From a virus, in IMG/VR virus record IMGVR_UViG_3300027704_002830, positions 1-56,012 of that record: DNA of 56,012 nucleotides. One strand, written 5' to 3'. A model generated the notes under the pieces. That model was not told where the DNA came from, made no database searches, and was given only the letters and a program-made list of their open reading frames with translations. Positions within the stretch are counted from its first letter, which is position 1, and every line of letters starts with the position of its first letter. The translations under genes and the position numbers were made by a program. This document shows positions 24,553 to 33,067 of this stretch, piece after piece.

Positions 24553-25315
24553 TAGACTCTCCTATTTGTTTTATTACAAAGTTTGCTATATGTTTATATC
24601 CCATTTTATTAGGATGTCGACACTTTAAGACTAAGTCTGGTGTGACAATTGGATTAATTTGTTCTATAAAGGATGGCACATAGTATTTAATATTTTTTGT
24701 GAGTTGGGGGTTGTAGTTATGACTGCTAGTATTAAACTCAGGTATGTCTAATGCTAGGAACTGGTGTAGTTCAATATTATTTGCTTTACATATCTCTTGT
24801 AATCCCCACATAAAATTTCTGGTTATTGGTACATCTACATCTGGATGTTTTAACATTGTTATTGTCTTATGAAGTTTTTTTGGTTCTTTTACATTACGAA
24901 GTATGTCTGATCTGTCTACGTCACTAGCGTCCATATTGGCACTATGTGACCATGCCCAATATTGCCTGTCAGTCCAATTGAATTCACTAACACCATTTTC
25001 AGACCATACCTCTGTTGGAATAGGAATCTCTGTGCGTTCAGCACTTGACCAAGCAACTATAATAACAACTTTAGATAAGTCACCATTGTAGTCTTGTATA
25101 AATTCTATAGTTCTTCTGTACATTCTAGCGTTACTGCCGCCGCCTCTACCGTCATTAATTAGTTGAGGTATATTGTAATGTTCTTTAACATGCCAAGGCC
25201 ATGTGTTATAAAATTTATAACTCTGTTCATCGCTAGGATGATCTGCGTGTTCCAGTCCTTCGCCGTAAGTCCAGCTATCACCTGTTGTATATAAAAGTGT
25301 TTTATCTTGCATCAT
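24539..25315 (-). CDS. SGNH-hydrolase-like protein 1
   Basis: This 258-residue protein starts with the block I motif GDSWTYG (12-18), whose Ser would be the nucleophile, and contains GGGSNARMYRRT, a block II/III-like glycine and asparagine segment. It ends with CRHPNKMGYKHIA, matching block V (His of the catalytic pair). SGNH enzymes remove or transfer acyl groups, for example O-acetyl on sugars. It is one of three such genes within about 2.7 kb and overlaps the next by 14 bases. The substrate is unknown, and a glycan ester is the best guess from context. Confidence 0.68.
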   Translation of the reverse strand: MMQDKTLLYTTGDSWTYGEGLEHADHPSDEQSYKFYNTWPWHVKEHYNIPQLINDGRGGGSNARMYRRTIEFIQDYNGDLSKVVIIVAWSSAERTEIPIPTEVWSENGVSEFNWTDRQYWAWSHSANMDASDVDRSDILRNVKEPKKLHKTITMLKHPDVDVPITRNFMWGLQEICKANNIELHQFLALDIPEFNTSSHNYNPQLTKNIKYYVPSFIEQINPIVTPDLVLKCRHPNKMGYKHIANFVIKQIGESNEHT

Positions 25316-26039
25316 ACCATTTCATAATATTGTTAAAAACTACTCTATGCCCTGTGTGATTAAAATGACCACTACCTAGTGAGTCTGGGTAATCTTCACT
25401 TAATGCTCCAAAGGTTGCTTGAATTGAATTATCTTTAAATGTGTTTTCTAGTTCAGCCCATTCAGTAAGCAACAACCAGTTGTTAGTTTTTTCTTTAAGT
25501 CTGTGTAATTGTGTAGCAAGTAAACTAAAATCTACATGTCGTTTTACTTTACTATCGTGTACTAATTTAATGTACTGATCAAGTGCTGTTATCCTAGACT
25601 TTGGTTCTCTAGATAACGACTGACTAGCCCCTAATTTGTCTTGGGCATGTAATAATAAATTACTACAGGTTTCTGATTGGATTGTATTGTTAGGAGAGAA
25701 CGGTAACTTAGTTAAAAGAAATTGATCATAATCCTCATAATTGAGTTCTTCAATACTTATGTTGTGCTTGTTGTTGTATACAATGCCGGGTCGTAGCCAA
25801 TGTAATCTATCTTCGTTAGTAGTACTTATAATATAAAATGCATCTTTGTCAAAATTATCAACTATCCATTTAACCATTAAACTAATAGAAAAATTACAGC
25901 AACCAGGTCTGGCTAAACTTGTTAATGTAGCGTTGAGATGTTCTGCTACTCTAACAGGATACGATACTTCAAATCTATCTTTTCCCAATCCCATGCCGCA
26001 TGGGAAACTATCCCCGCAACTAATTATATTTTTTACCAT
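25302..26039 (-). CDS. SGNH-hydrolase-like protein 2
   Basis: This 245-residue protein has CGDSFPCGMG near its N-terminus (block I, with Ser), PGCCNFSIS as a block II/III-like turn, and SGHFNHTGHRVV near the C-terminus as block V with His. It is less similar to the other two SGNH-like proteins than they are to each other. No signal peptide is visible, so it probably acts in the cytoplasm on a precursor. It is placed between two relatives and a small membrane-anchored protein. Confidence 0.58.
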   Translation of the reverse strand: MVKNIISCGDSFPCGMGLGKDRFEVSYPVRVAEHLNATLTSLARPGCCNFSISLMVKWIVDNFDKDAFYIISTTNEDRLHWLRPGIVYNNKHNISIEELNYEDYDQFLLTKLPFSPNNTIQSETCSNLLLHAQDKLGASQSLSREPKSRITALDQYIKLVHDSKVKRHVDFSLLATQLHRLKEKTNNWLLLTEWAELENTFKDNSIQATFGALSEDYPDSLGSGHFNHTGHRVVFNNIMKWYDAR

Positions 26040-26363
26040 TTAAAGTACTCCGTCTGTGTGTGGTGTTGAAGCATTGTTTAATTTGTTTTCTAATTCTTGT
26101 TTAGACGATCCAACAGCCTGTAAGGCCTCTTCGCATGTTGCTGGAAGGCGTTTACCGTTGTACGTATCGTCGTATGCTTTCCAGAATGCTGATTGAATAT
26201 TTTCCTCTACGTCATTTTCTTTCATAACTATTGTCATCTTATCTTTAAACTTTTCTAATTTTGGTAAGTCTTCTTCGCATACTTGTACAATACCACCCGC
26301 GGCTGCGCCAACGAACATTGCGGCAATCACATTTGGTATAGCATTAAGAAACAGTTCTACCAT
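26040..26363 (-). CDS. Small protein with N-terminal membrane segment (107 aa)
   Basis: Residues 1-27 (FLNAIPNVIAAMFVGAAAGG region) form a hydrophobic stretch rich in Ala and Gly that could be a transmembrane helix. The rest is soluble and charged. No known domain is recognised. It lies between two SGNH-like genes with an overlap of 7 bases on one side and abutment on the other. It could anchor a neighbouring enzyme to the membrane, but that rests only on the position and the hydrophobic segment. Confidence 0.5.
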   Translation of the reverse strand: MVELFLNAIPNVIAAMFVGAAAGGIVQVCEEDLPKLEKFKDKMTIVMKENDVEENIQSAFWKAYDDTYNGKRLPATCEEALQAVGSSKQELENKLNNASTPHTDGVL

Positions 26364-27217
26364 TTTAGTTCCTTTTTAATATATTTTTCAAGTTTGTCGG
26401 CCCATAGTGTATGACCTAATTCGTTAGGATGTTGCCCAATAATTGTTGAATCTAATCCTCTATCTTTTAAGAAACCAAAAAAACTATCTGATAGAAATGT
26501 TTTTTGATCTAAACATTCCCACATAGTCTTATTCATCTCGTTGCCGTAATGATGATGGCGCCCAGGGTGGTTCTCTCCTAATTCTGCTTTTTTAAATTGG
26601 TCATTTATATAACCAGAGTTTTTATAATCTACAAAAGTATCAATATCCTCATCTGCTCCGTGTATACCTACTCCTCTATCGTAGAATGCTTGGAACATTA
26701 ATAATTTAATATTATGTACTTTACATAAGTTTTCCATTGCTGTTAATTGATGAACATATCTGTTTAATGCTTCACGCTCGTCCCATAGATACGTTACATA
26801 TTGTTTAAAGAATTCGTTCATACCTGGCTGATGATAATCATGACCTGCTTGTTGCGGCCATATAGTTGTCCAGTTGCTAGTTCCTTTTTTGTATGGATCT
26901 GTATAGAAAAAGTCTTTGCGCTCTGGACTAGTCCATCCAACAATGATAGCAAGGTCGCAACAGTCTTTATTTTGACCAATGTAGTTTTCATACAACCAAC
27001 TTTCGGTGTGTCTTACTATACGATCGTTACTAGCCGCCGGGTAAGATATATTAGTTAATCCTATGCCTAACCTTTTAGCAAGTATTGTTGGCCAAATTTT
27101 AGGAATACGATAACTGTTATTTTTTACGTCCCAGTCAGCAACTGCTGTAGGCAATTTTGGATCTTTAATCTCAGATCCAAATGACCAGCTGTCGCCCGCT
27201 ACTAATAACTCACTCAT
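26357..27217 (-). CDS. SGNH-hydrolase-like protein 3
   Basis: This 286-residue protein has AGDSWSFG at the N-terminus (block I), SYPAASNDRI as the oxyanion-type Asn segment (block III) and GQHPNELGHTLWA (block V with the catalytic His). All three blocks are present in order, making it the clearest of the three SGNH-like proteins. ATG 27217 is preferred over the ATG two codons upstream because AGGAT stands at good spacing before it. A role in deacylating or acyl-transferring a surface glycan is plausible but unproven. Confidence 0.68.
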   Translation of the reverse strand: MSELLVAGDSWSFGSEIKDPKLPTAVADWDVKNNSYRIPKIWPTILAKRLGIGLTNISYPAASNDRIVRHTESWLYENYIGQNKDCCDLAIIVGWTSPERKDFFYTDPYKKGTSNWTTIWPQQAGHDYHQPGMNEFFKQYVTYLWDEREALNRYVHQLTAMENLCKVHNIKLLMFQAFYDRGVGIHGADEDIDTFVDYKNSGYINDQFKKAELGENHPGRHHHYGNEMNKTMWECLDQKTFLSDSFFGFLKDRGLDSTIIGQHPNELGHTLWADKLEKYIKKELKW

Positions 27218-27650
27218 ATTCATATCCTAGTTTAGTATTATATTCTTTAAACATTTTTAATATATTGGGTTTTAATTCTTTCATAACATCATTTTCTTTA
27301 TAACGAGATTTTTCTTTGTGCTCTGGGTAAAATTTTTCGCCAGTTAGTTGTTGTATGTAATTAGCTGTTGTTTCCATGCTGTTGTAGTGAAAGCGTTTAC
27401 AGTTACTAGGAATATCAGGAATATCAGGAACAACAACTTTATCTAAAAATTTCTTTTGTATTAGACCGCTATCATGCCATTGATCAAAGAATATTCTAAA
27501 GCAATCTTTGTATACAATAAAACTATGTAATGCTGTATTAGTATCTGATTCTATTGTAGCGTGTTTGTGATTTTTAAATCCGTACAGCATTTCTTCGTCT
27601 GCGCCTGAGATATTATAATAACAAAATAAGCCAACGGTGCTAATAATCAT
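27210..27650 (-). CDS. Protein of unknown function (146 aa)
   Basis: No recognised domain. The first 16 residues are hydrophobic (MIISTVGLFCYYNISG), which may be a buried strand rather than a signal. The middle contains FFDQWHDSGLIQKK, and the C-terminal third is charged and helical. The frame extends upstream by nine codons, but ATG 27650 forms a TAATG junction with the stop of the upstream gene and is preferred. The context is the glycosyltransferase/SGNH stretch. Confidence 0.5.
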   Translation of the reverse strand: MIISTVGLFCYYNISGADEEMLYGFKNHKHATIESDTNTALHSFIVYKDCFRIFFDQWHDSGLIQKKFLDKVVVPDIPDIPSNCKRFHYNSMETTANYIQQLTGEKFYPEHKEKSRYKENDVMKELKPNILKMFKEYNTKLGYEYE

Positions 27651-28372
27651 TAATACGCATCTCTTATTGTTTGCCAATCTAATACAGGATCTAAGTCAAC
27701 TACTGATGTACGCCAGAGTGTTTCGCCTAATTGGGGATTAAGTTGTATCATTCTTAAATTGTATTTTTGTCCTAATTGATACATTATTGTTCCTGGTGAA
27801 TACATAGTATCTTCTGGGTCTATGTTACCACCAGTTATACATGTTTGTTGTTTTTGCATTAATGTCCAATTATAATACCTGTAACTATCACTAACAATGT
27901 CCATAGCATGACTATTACCCCAGTATATTATATCACTAAAGCCATGTGTAGCAAAGTCGGTTAATACTAATCCATTGTTGCCTATGCTATAGTATATGCT
28001 TCGATCAATTACATCTGTATATGTCCAACGCTTGTGTACTGGTATTAGTAAATCAAATCTACATTTAATTACAATGTCGTATCTAAAGTTATTTTTAATT
28101 TCGTGTTGCCTTTTAAGCCAATTGGATTGCTGTATACTGTATAACATATTGCCACAAAAGCCTTTGTGTTTCCATGGTGTTTCTACAAATGACTCAACGG
28201 GATCTAAAAGTTCGTTAAGTTGTGCCCAGTCTTCTTCGGGCTGGTCATCGTCCCAAGCATGATAAAAATGATCTGCTTTTATGTTTTCAAAAAACTTTAA
28301 CAAGTAAGGAACAGCTCGTAGTCCAGTTCTTAATTGCCCGCTCCAACATATAGCAATTTTAGGTGATCTCAT
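27650..28372 (-). CDS. Glycosyltransferase-like protein with SGQLR motif, copy 1
   Basis: This 240-residue protein opens IAICWSGQLRTGLR, a motif shared with its upstream neighbour (IAVCVSGQLRGR). Both have an early (Y)HAWDDD or VHTWTNS segment and an internal strand with CRFDLL or MRFDNY. Phage and bacterial proteins with this opening are usually treated as putative glycosyltransferases, and the D-containing segment after the RFD strand could bind metal. Its similarity to the neighbour suggests an old tandem duplication. Donor and acceptor are unknown. Confidence 0.5.
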   Translation of the reverse strand: MRSPKIAICWSGQLRTGLRAVPYLLKFFENIKADHFYHAWDDDQPEEDWAQLNELLDPVESFVETPWKHKGFCGNMLYSIQQSNWLKRQHEIKNNFRYDIVIKCRFDLLIPVHKRWTYTDVIDRSIYYSIGNNGLVLTDFATHGFSDIIYWGNSHAMDIVSDSYRYYNWTLMQKQQTCITGGNIDPEDTMYSPGTIMYQLGQKYNLRMIQLNPQLGETLWRTSVVDLDPVLDWQTIRDAY

Positions 28373-29192
28373 GGGAACCTCCGCTGTAATGGTTTTCTTC
28401 TCGTTTTAATTTTATAGGCATGTATGTTTGCTTAGGTTTAATATGGTTTGCTTTTATATGAAATGATAAAACGTGTTCAGGCCCGTATGCTTCTTGCCTG
28501 CCCAAATCAAACCATTCTCGTTTATACTTTGGAATACAACTATAAAAATCACAAATACGATCATAATCAAAACTAGGAGCTGACCAGTAAACATCACTAC
28601 ATCTGTATCTATGAAAATCGTCAAACGTTTGATGTATTACATTAACGTTGCCTAATGCTATTGGTGACAACCTATATTCTTCTTCAACAATCTTGCCTAA
28701 TGCTATTGGCTGAAAGCGTTCTCCTTCAGCCGTGATGTCTAATGCTGGCGGTGACATCTTATATTCTTCTTCAACATAGTTGTCAAATCTCATTCTAACA
28801 CACAAATCATATTCCATAGCAAACTCGCGTTCGTACTGTTGCTTTAAATGGCAAGCCATCATTACACCATAAAACTGGCTATGATAATTAGGGTCAAATA
28901 CTGCCCATTCGTGTTGATCCTTACCTCTGTTAACAAAGTCAATGGGATCTTCAACTAATATTTTTTTAGGTTTTAATAATCTCTTAACTATATTAAGTTC
29001 TGTATTACTGTGAACTTTTTCTTCGTTATCGTTATTAGCGTGTGCTACTTTATTTGGCGCTGTAGAGTTAGTCCACGTATGTACAAAATAGTCTACTTCG
29101 TCGGTGAGTGGGTCAAACATTTTCTCCCAACTAGGAATACATTCTTCGTATCTTCCTCTTAACTGGCCACTGACACAAACTGCTATTTTCAT
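28359..29192 (-). CDS. Glycosyltransferase-like protein with SGQLR motif, copy 2
   Basis: This 277-residue paralogue of 27650-28372 starts with IAVCVSGQLRGRYE and carries the matching YDLCVRMRFDNY strand. It contains an unusual internal repeat: VEEEYKMSPPALD and, about 30 residues later, VEEEYRLSPIALG, with PIALG present twice. The repeat is also plain in the DNA around 28650-28790. It inserts about 40 residues relative to the neighbour. It overlaps the GDPD-like gene by 4 bases. The function is probably transfer of a sugar to a glycan or lipid, inferred from the family only. Confidence 0.5.
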   Translation of the reverse strand: MKIAVCVSGQLRGRYEECIPSWEKMFDPLTDEVDYFVHTWTNSTAPNKVAHANNDNEEKVHSNTELNIVKRLLKPKKILVEDPIDFVNRGKDQHEWAVFDPNYHSQFYGVMMACHLKQQYEREFAMEYDLCVRMRFDNYVEEEYKMSPPALDITAEGERFQPIALGKIVEEEYRLSPIALGNVNVIHQTFDDFHRYRCSDVYWSAPSFDYDRICDFYSCIPKYKREWFDLGRQEAYGPEHVLSFHIKANHIKPKQTYMPIKLKREENHYSGGSHEIT

Positions 29193-29629
29193 TCTATAAC
29201 TCCGATGTAATCACTACAAATACCGTAGCAATCTTTATATATTTTTAATTCTTCTGCTGTAGGTCTTTCCATATGACAAACAACTGACTTAGGACCATAC
29301 TTGTTATAATCTGAATGTGTCCAAATATAACCATGGTTTGTTAATGTAACATCGTCTCCTTGGTGCCAAAAACAATTAATGCCTTCGTTGGTCATATACT
29401 CTAGTGCTTGTATGTCTTTAGCGTGGCACCATAACCCCTTCATTTTTAGCATATTCTTGTTAACTGATGCTATAGGGCTATCGTGTCCTAGTTGAACCAT
29501 ACCGTTGCTATACCACACATCTATTTCAACATCATATCCTTCTGCTAGTGCTTCAAAAATATAATGTGGGCTGTTTTCCCTTTTAGGATTTGGCCCAAAT
29601 AAATTACCTCTATGACTTATCTTTCTCAT
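29189..29629 (-). CDS. Glycerophosphodiester phosphodiesterase-like protein, short
   Basis: The N-terminal half matches the GDPD fold: ISHRGN (His6, Arg7) followed by ENSP, the metal-binding pair in EGYDVEIDVW (Glu35, Asp37) and QLGHDSP with His49. At 146 residues it is well under the usual 240-300, and the later barrel strands are reduced. It may be a minimal phage version or may act on a small phosphodiester such as glycerophosphoryl groups on a glycan. It overlaps both neighbours by 4 bases in ATGA-type junctions. Confidence 0.7.
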   Translation of the reverse strand: MRKISHRGNLFGPNPKRENSPHYIFEALAEGYDVEIDVWYSNGMVQLGHDSPIASVNKNMLKMKGLWCHAKDIQALEYMTNEGINCFWHQGDDVTLTNHGYIWTHSDYNKYGPKSVVCHMERPTAEELKIYKDCYGICSDYIGVIE

Positions 29630-30390
29630 CCTACAAACGCCTTTTCTAAAACAAACGTTCCTTGTTCTTTAACACTACCTTCTTTCCAGCCGCGTCCTTC
29701 TAAATATTCTTTCATCTCCATATTAAATGCCATGCTACCACATAGCATAACTTTATCTGTTTCTGGAGTTGCTTCGCTAAACAACGTTCCGTCTTTAATT
29801 AAATTTGTTATTCTTCCTTTATGTTTGTGTGTAAGTCCCTCGTAATTTAAAGGTTCTTCACGTGTAAGTGTTGGAATATATGTACACTTGCCCATATTTA
29901 ATATACTAGCATAAGACTCTTGGGCGTTGTGTGTGCCTGTTGTCCAAGTAACATATACATTATCATAATATTCAAACGTCTCAGGGTCTCTTAATATACT
30001 CATGAACGGAGCAATACCTGTACCGGTTGCCATTAGCCATAAGTTACCACCAAGTGCTATATTGGAAGTTGTTAATGTTCCTGTAGGCTTCTCACCTACA
30101 ATTAATTCATCACCCACTTTAATATGCTGTAGTTTACTTGTTAATGGACCGTCGGGTACTTTGATACTATAGAATTCTAAAAACTCGTCATATGGCCCAC
30201 TACAAATACTGTATGCCCTCATTATAGGTTTGTTCTTTTGTAGTTTTTCTGACCAGTTGTCCAACCCAATCATTACAAACTCACCTGCTCTAAATCTAAA
30301 AGTATTAGGTCTCTCTGTTCTAATTTTAAACAATGTGTCCGTAAAGTGTTCGACTCTAGTTACTTTTACTATCAAAATAAATGTCTCCAT
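29626..30390 (-). CDS. fpr: Ferredoxin/flavodoxin-NADP+ reductase
   Basis: This 254-residue bacterial-type FNR has RAYSICS (58-64) as the FAD-binding motif, GTGIAPFM (123-130) as the NADP-binding glycine loop and VMLCGS (214-219) for the nicotinamide side. Its C-terminus, ending EKAFVG, is typical of bacterial Fpr enzymes. It moves electrons between NADPH and ferredoxin or flavodoxin. Radical SAM enzymes need a reduced flavodoxin or ferredoxin to start each turnover, so this is a natural electron source for the many radical SAM proteins nearby. No ferredoxin or flavodoxin gene is seen in this window, so the carrier would come from the host or lie outside. Confidence 0.93.
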   Translation of the reverse strand: METFILIVKVTRVEHFTDTLFKIRTERPNTFRFRAGEFVMIGLDNWSEKLQKNKPIMRAYSICSGPYDEFLEFYSIKVPDGPLTSKLQHIKVGDELIVGEKPTGTLTTSNIALGGNLWLMATGTGIAPFMSILRDPETFEYYDNVYVTWTTGTHNAQESYASILNMGKCTYIPTLTREEPLNYEGLTHKHKGRITNLIKDGTLFSEATPETDKVMLCGSMAFNMEMKEYLEGRGWKEGSVKEQGTFVLEKAFVG

Positions 30391-30863
30391 TGTATATTAG
30401 GATGTTGGTGTTCAATAGCTTTCATTTTTTCTTTCCATGTATCCATTAATGCTCGATCCCATTTAGTTTGTTGTGTTTTGTCCATATCCCACGGCGTAGG
30501 TTTAGTCCAAGACCAGGTTTCGTCTTTCTCTATACGATTTTTTAAACAGTCAAAGCCTACTGTATGAATAATTGTGCCACCTAGTTCAACAGCATATTTC
30601 ATTTGTAAAGTTCCTGTAATATCAAAATCGTCCGCTTCTTTAGGCACAATAAAGTTTTCTTTATCATTCCATTTAGTAATAATTTTGCCTTTGTATTCGT
30701 CGCTTAATAGTAATGCTGGTTCTTTGTCTGCTACCGCAATAAAATCTAAATCATTAAATCGTTTGTATTGGCGTTTTGTTCCTAGTTTAAAATCATATGG
30801 ATAGTTACAAATATGTAAATTATCTTTTAAACTAACACCATTGCCTATACATAAGATTTTCAT
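30372..30863 (-). CDS. Conserved-looking protein of unknown function (163 aa)
   Basis: The protein opens with a strand and glycine turn (MKILCIGNGVSLKD) like the start of a nucleotide- or sugar-phosphate-binding Rossmann fold. It contains GGTIIHTVGFDCLKNRI in the second half. It recalls MptE-like/DUF115 phosphosugar or pterin proteins in the opening strand, but the match is weak and not relied on. It overlaps the FNR gene by 19 bases and the upstream glycosyltransferase by 4, so it is part of the same operon. Confidence 0.5.
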   Translation of the reverse strand: MKILCIGNGVSLKDNLHICNYPYDFKLGTKRQYKRFNDLDFIAVADKEPALLLSDEYKGKIITKWNDKENFIVPKEADDFDITGTLQMKYAVELGGTIIHTVGFDCLKNRIEKDETWSWTKPTPWDMDKTQQTKWDRALMDTWKEKMKAIEHQHPNIQWRHLF

Positions 30864-31780
30864 TTTATGTCACGCTCGGTTAACATAACACCGTACCTAG
30901 TAGGATTAGTGTAAACCATTTTAAACCATTTACTAGCATCAGCATCTAAGTCAGCAATTCTAAATTGTAAATCGTCTCTTAATTTAACACCATATTCAAG
31001 TATCGCTTCTTTGCGTTTTGTTTCGTCATCATATTTAACTAATACTTCTTGTACCATTTTCTGCATGTAGTCGTAGTCAGCAATTAATGTATGGTCTTTT
31101 CTTTCTACATTAGTTTCGTATGTTCCCATTCTTGCTCCTAGTACTGCCCAGTCGCCGTATTCTATATCAACGCCAACGCTACACCATATTGCTAATCTGT
31201 GTAAATTCTTATAGTGGTTCTTTTCTAAGTAATCCCATTTGTCGGGGAGCATGCCTTGATCTAAACTTAACTTAATGCCTTCTCGATATCCGCCCCTAAA
31301 CGCTTGTTCAGGACTTCCGTTAACACAGACATCACTCATAGTATCTGCCATTTGGAAGTATGTAACCATCCAACAAAAGTCTACAGCGTCTTGTTCATTA
31401 GTTGATTTCTCGTGACTCTCCATATTAGTAATGATGTGTTTAGGCCAAAGTTTAACGCCTCCGTTTCCGTATGCTAAACCGTTGATAATATTATGTCCAC
31501 ACCAACTGAATACAAAGTCCTTTTGTGCTTCGTCATCTATTTCTAATACTTCATTAAAAAACTCTTCTCTTACTCTGTTGTCGCCGTCAATAGTAAATAC
31601 CCTGTCAGTATCACTAATTTGTCCTGCTTCATTGTGCGCGGCATCAAACCCCTTAACTCCGTGTACTCGTTTTGCCCATGGGCATTTACTTTTTAAATCA
31701 GCCCAGTTCTTTTCGGCATTGGGTTCGTCGTATGAGATATACACGACATCGAAGTCACTTACTTTATATTGTTTAATCAT
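30860..31780 (-). CDS. Glycosyltransferase-like protein with DXD motif
   Basis: This 306-residue protein is the longer paralogue of 14815-15480. FDVVYISYDEPNAEKNW opens it, then RVHGVKG, then TIDGDNRV with Asp65-x-Asp67 as a possible Mn-nucleotide site, and NGLAYGNGGVKLWP. The shared order of motifs over about 130 residues supports common origin. The glycine-rich YGNGG segment may bind the sugar donor. A GT-A glycosyltransferase is likely, and its acceptor is unknown. Confidence 0.6.
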   Translation of the reverse strand: MIKQYKVSDFDVVYISYDEPNAEKNWADLKSKCPWAKRVHGVKGFDAAHNEAGQISDTDRVFTIDGDNRVREEFFNEVLEIDDEAQKDFVFSWCGHNIINGLAYGNGGVKLWPKHIITNMESHEKSTNEQDAVDFCWMVTYFQMADTMSDVCVNGSPEQAFRGGYREGIKLSLDQGMLPDKWDYLEKNHYKNLHRLAIWCSVGVDIEYGDWAVLGARMGTYETNVERKDHTLIADYDYMQKMVQEVLVKYDDETKRKEAILEYGVKLRDDLQFRIADLDADASKWFKMVYTNPTRYGVMLTERDIK

Positions 31781-32342
31781 TGATTGTCCTATAGCTTACT
31801 AGCATGTCTAAATTGTATCTAGATATTAATGAGATTTCTTGATGGTTGAGGTAATTGTCAATATCGTATTCGTATTCACCGGTAGATTGTAAGGGTATAC
31901 GTTTTAACATTATTGAATGTTGACCTTTAGGTGTAACCCAAAGTGTTTTCTGATCAGGTAAATTTCCCCTAGACTCTAATTTTAATTTCCTAGTAGTAGG
32001 GTTATATTCAAATCTGAAAAGGCGCTTTGGGTTGTATTCTGTTACTACATGAATACGTTTAGTTGCCGCCATTGCTTCGGCACTAATATTTATTAGTTGA
32101 GGGGGAGATTGCCCAGTATCTACCATCCAGTTTTTTAAATTAAATTCGGATAACTCTACATACCTATCCCTACTAATGCGAATATAATGATCGTCTTTAT
32201 AATCTCCATCTTCTTTTGGAGCAAGTGCTATAATTTGACCAAAGTCGTTATAATATATTCTATGCTGACTTGCTTTTGTTGTTTGCTTAACATCTACATT
32301 AAACAATTGGTCAACTAGTGCTTGAACGTCTTCTTGTTTCAT
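31773..32342 (-). CDS. Protein of unknown function (189 aa)
   Basis: No family recognised. The middle has many beta-type segments (RIYYNDFGQIIALAP, HYIRISRDRYVELSE, RLFRFEYNPTTRKLKLESRG), suggesting a small beta-rich fold or a virion accessory protein. There is no signal peptide and no cysteine motif. It overlaps the P-loop-like gene by 4 bases and its 3' neighbour by 8, so it is expressed with the glycosyltransferase cluster. Confidence 0.5.
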   Translation of the reverse strand: MKQEDVQALVDQLFNVDVKQTTKASQHRIYYNDFGQIIALAPKEDGDYKDDHYIRISRDRYVELSEFNLKNWMVDTGQSPPQLINISAEAMAATKRIHVVTEYNPKRLFRFEYNPTTRKLKLESRGNLPDQKTLWVTPKGQHSIMLKRIPLQSTGEYEYDIDNYLNHQEISLISRYNLDMLVSYRTIND

Positions 32343-33067
32343 AGCAATTCCTCGTTTAGTTTTGTATATGTTTTAATCATTTCGCATATATTGTCTAGTT
32401 TTATTTTATCCAACATGCTTCTACTAGATAACGTACTTGTTAAGAACCGTTTAATTTCATTTCTATCTATGTCAATAAACATTTTATTATAGCTAATCTT
32501 AACAATTGGCGGAGATTCTTTAAGACCAATCTGTTGATTTTTGTAAAATGTTGACGCTACCTCTTTATAATTTTCTAATAATACTTTAGCAACTCTCTTA
32601 GTGTGTGTTTTTAAAATTTGTAATTTTAATACTCTAGCATGTCCTTCTAGATCTAAGTCCATTGATAATAAATGCTTTACGTTTTTAAATTTATGTGTTA
32701 TACCGGCTGGATAATTGTGCGGATGTACTATTATTGTCGAGGCATTGCTTTTTTTAACCTTTGATATTTCTATAGCAAGTTTTGTATGAGTATTCTGTAT
32801 AATGTCACTTAATGGGTCAGCTATTGCCTTTACAACATGCCCCGGAGTATCATACATTAAGAAATGAACTTCGTCAATTGGTACACCCATACGGGCTTTG
32901 GCATTAAACGATTTCCAGTTGTTATTTTTAGGATAGTCTTCTTCTGTTAAAGCAGGAACGTTATCATAACAGTACTGTTGTAAGTATCCTAAGAAATCAC
33001 GACCAGAACCAGCTGGCATTGATACGATTGCTATTATAATATTTTTGTATATATCCTCGATACTCAT
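32339..33067 (-). CDS. P-loop-like protein of unknown function (242 aa)
   Basis: A hydrophobic strand followed by SMPAGSGRDFLGYLQ near residues 16-30 resembles the strand-loop-helix of a P-loop or sulfotransferase-type nucleotide-binding site. The same shape is seen in the two paralogues of the metK operon. The remainder is helical and charged with no other motif. It could be a distant member of that family or a small NTPase. It overlaps both neighbours by 4 bases. Confidence 0.4.
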   Translation of the reverse strand: MSIEDIYKNIIIAIVSMPAGSGRDFLGYLQQYCYDNVPALTEEDYPKNNNWKSFNAKARMGVPIDEVHFLMYDTPGHVVKAIADPLSDIIQNTHTKLAIEISKVKKSNASTIIVHPHNYPAGITHKFKNVKHLLSMDLDLEGHARVLKLQILKTHTKRVAKVLLENYKEVASTFYKNQQIGLKESPPIVKISYNKMFIDIDRNEIKRFLTSTLSSRSMLDKIKLDNICEMIKTYTKLNEELL

